Shown: positions 61,701-64,000 of the stretch, piece after piece | How the letters are laid out: each line of letters starts with the position of its first letter | Position numbering within the stretch: the stretch's first letter is position 1 | From: Tanytarsus gracilentus | Lineage: Eukaryota > Arthropoda > Insecta > Diptera > Chironomidae | Direction of reading: 5' to 3' | DNA: 64,000 nt | NCBI GenBank assembly: GCA_038502055.1 | Contig: JAXRKN010000043.1 | Location: forward strand, 1,922,001 to 1,986,000 | The notes under the pieces: generated by a model | The model's input: the letters and a program-made list of their open reading frames with translations, nothing else | What the model was told of the DNA's origin: nothing | Database searches by the model: none | Translations under genes and position numbers: made by a program

Positions 61701-64000
61701 TTATTGGTTCTCGAGGCAACACACATAAAAATCTTCACTTTCACTCTCGTTTTGAGCTCACAAATTTTTGAATTTTTATCAAAAGTTGGAATTTGAAAAT
61801 TTTAATTTTTAAAATTTAAATATTAAAATTGAATCTCAACCGATTATCAAACTTCAATCTCTGAGAACGACAATTTTAGCTCCAACCCGGCGTCTCAGTT
61901 GGTCACATTTGTATTATGATTTTTCACATATTTTTTTCCGCACCAGCCATTAACAACCCTCTCCTTCGATACCCTCCTCATACCCGCATATCAATTTTTA
62001 CCTTTTTTCGAAAAAAAAATTTATGCACGTGTATTTAGAGTTTACCCCTTTCTTACTCTCCATCGCACACGACCACCCGCTCCGTGAATGGGACAGTGAG
62101 GAACATTTTATATGAAAAGAAGAATAAAATTATTGTACGGATTAGAGACATCGGTACAAAAAAGTTACACAAAAGATTTACTTTTTTTATTTTTTTATTA
62201 CACTTCCGAAAAAAATTCTCTCTCTCTCGCTTCCGAAGAGTGGAATAATAATAAAAGGTGGAAGGAATTGAATGTATAAAAGCCGCCTTTTTGCCATTGT
62301 ACCGAAAGCCGCTTTTTGTTGTCATAAATTTATGAAAAAAAGAAATGAGAAAAAATTCTTCATTGTCGCTGAGGCATTTTACTTTTCAGCGAGCTTTTTA
62401 TTGGAGGATGGACTGGCGAAATGAATTTTTACGTTCGTAAAGTCTGAATGCGTTTTACTTAATTATTTTAATCTTAAGTTCTAATAAAAATATATTAAGC
62501 ATCATGGCGAACCTTAAAAAAATTAGAGTAAAAAATTAATAATTTTTTCTTTTAATAACTTTATCATCACAAAACTACGCTAAAAACCCTCTAAACGACT
62601 CACAATGTTACCATCATAAGATTTAAGCTTCTGAGCCGCTTGCCTCATGAAATGTGTCATATTTTTAAATTATGAAAAGCTTAAAAATCATCATTATGTG
62701 GCTGCAGAGCACACGCACAAAGCAGTGAGCATAAACAATTTAGTCCATGTGGGTTTATATGCTTTCGCCCCTCTGCATGATTTATGTGAGTCTGGCAATG
62801 AATCAATTATGACAGCACAATTTTCGGCTCGTGGTGTGTAAATGTGTAAACATGATGAAGATTATAATTTTTTTGTGTCCCCATTGCACGTCCTAAGGAT
62901 ATGTGTGTACGCACTTTTGGGTTAGATTTTTGTATCGCGAAAATTCCTTTGTATCCAGAGTTAGTTGATTGTAAAAAGAGAGCTTCAACAATGGGTAAAT
63001 TTGATGATATGTTATTTGAAATTGTGCAAAGGAAATCAGGTGGAAAAATGAGGAAAATTCCGGTGAAAAAAGCTTGTAAAGTTTCGAATGACTTCATTAA
63101 TCGAGTGTGAAAATTTTGAGATAAATCGAGTTATGGTGCATTTACCCTAAAATCAGTGACTCATAAATTTAAAACGTCCGAGCATCCCAAGAAATTAATT
63201 TGTCATATTTAATTAAAATCTTTAAACACTTGTAAATTTTTTTAATTAATAACACGAAAATTCTCTTAATTTTCCACTTCCGCACTTCCATTTTTTAAAT
63301 CAGCATTATTTCCAGGTACGAAACGACGTTCGTAAAGAATAAAACGATAATTTATTTAAAGCCTTACGTAGACAAGAATGCCTAATTATTTTTACCCGGG
63401 TAGGTTAGTCGTTGTGAGAGATTTTCAGTCCCTCCCGTAAATTTTCCTTCTCCTCCCTCTCCCGACATAACATCGCACATCTCATGAATATATTCCATGA
63501 CTAGTTTTTCCTCCGACAAAGATGAATAACAAATTGAGGGATGATTCAATTTATCACACACGTGGACAAACAATGAATGTTGAGTGTCATTAAATTTATG
63601 GTGTGTGTCTGAATGGCCGGAGTTAATCGTTAATTAACCTAGAAAATTTTTCCATTATTCGCAGGTGAAAATTTTTAAAAACTTGCCCTTAGCAACACTC
63701 GGTGAGCAACTCATAATTGTGGCTTCTTTGCTCGCATACGTATATTAAGAGCATGGTAAGCCCGCCTTTTTTTATATGAACATATTTTAACAACATATAC
63801 AAAAATGTGTTTTTTTAAATTTATATCTCAGTTGGTGGTCGTAAATCAAGCTACTAATTATAAGACACATAACCATAGATTTTTCATGCTCTAGTGCTGC
63901 CTTTCGAGGGTTGAGCAGTTGAGGGTATTTTAAAAGTTTTGATATGAGATGACGTATTTAAGTCACAAATTAGAAATTTTCGAAATTATTAACCTAGATG
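58764..64000. other. AT-rich region to window end, no gene supported
   Basis: I see no domain-bearing exon on either strand. Overlapping open frames at 62,807-63,097 (minus) and 62,901-63,110 (plus) are moderately long for this composition but match nothing I know and have no splice or promoter support. If the candidate exon at 58,706 is real, this stretch would be its first intron. Confidence 0.5.

Noticed and set aside
62807..63110. Overlapping plus and minus open frames of 69 and 96 codons
   Set aside because: Mutually overlapping, with no signal peptide, domain or splice evidence; consistent with chance.

Overview
The window is AT-rich eukaryotic nuclear DNA from an insect. It has spliced genes with GT..AG introns, TATA-box promoters, AATAAA poly(A) signals and a 13.6-kb intron, and no bacterial-type gene packing. 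Two genes can be rebuilt exon by exon, both on the + strand. The first is a classic six-cysteine odorant-binding protein of the OS-E/OS-F (Obp83a/b) and mosquito OBP1 group. The second is Gasp (obstructor-C / CPAP3-C), a secreted chitin-binding protein with three CBM14 domains. The OBP reads closer to mosquito OBP1 than to the Drosophila proteins, so I infer a lower dipteran (midge, gnat or mosquito grade). The species cannot be fixed from the sequence.

Layout: 1-19,250 is gene-free as far as I can see. It holds a GC-rich CCCGGGATCCC repeat patch (about 2,968-3,080), a short GA microsatellite and a 1.38-kb foldback element (15,169-16,550). The foldback has 402-bp inverted arms that are almost identical. 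The four-exon OBP gene lies at 19,318-20,407. A 12-kb gene-free spacer follows (20,450-32,360). Gasp runs from a TATA box at 32,366 to about 53,690. Its first intron carries a roughly 1-kb composite element built of minisatellites with 11-bp terminal inverted repeats (40,561-41,548). From 53,700 to the end I see only a weak candidate signal-peptide exon (58,706-58,763) and AT-rich non-coding DNA.

The most interesting signal is at the 3' end of Gasp. Exon 6 ends two bases into the codon for the last cysteine of the third chitin-binding domain. One ending uses exon 7 (50,190-50,310) and gives 256 aa. A second ending has a terminal exon at 53,511-53,563, but that exon is in the wrong phase and would create an immediate stop if joined directly. 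A 5-nucleotide microexon (53,165-53,169), flanked by TTAG and GTAAGT, supplies exactly the missing bases. It restores the cysteine and produces a 235-aa isoform whose tail is clearly related to the first one.

The two genes do not form one pathway: one is an extracellular odorant carrier of sensilla, the other a structural protein of cuticle and tracheal chitin. As I recall, their orthologues also lie close together in Drosophila (polytene division 83), so the window may show old dipteran microsynteny. Many short AT-rich blocks in the non-coding DNA are edged by GGGTGG/CCACCC motifs and may be a dispersed family of small elements.
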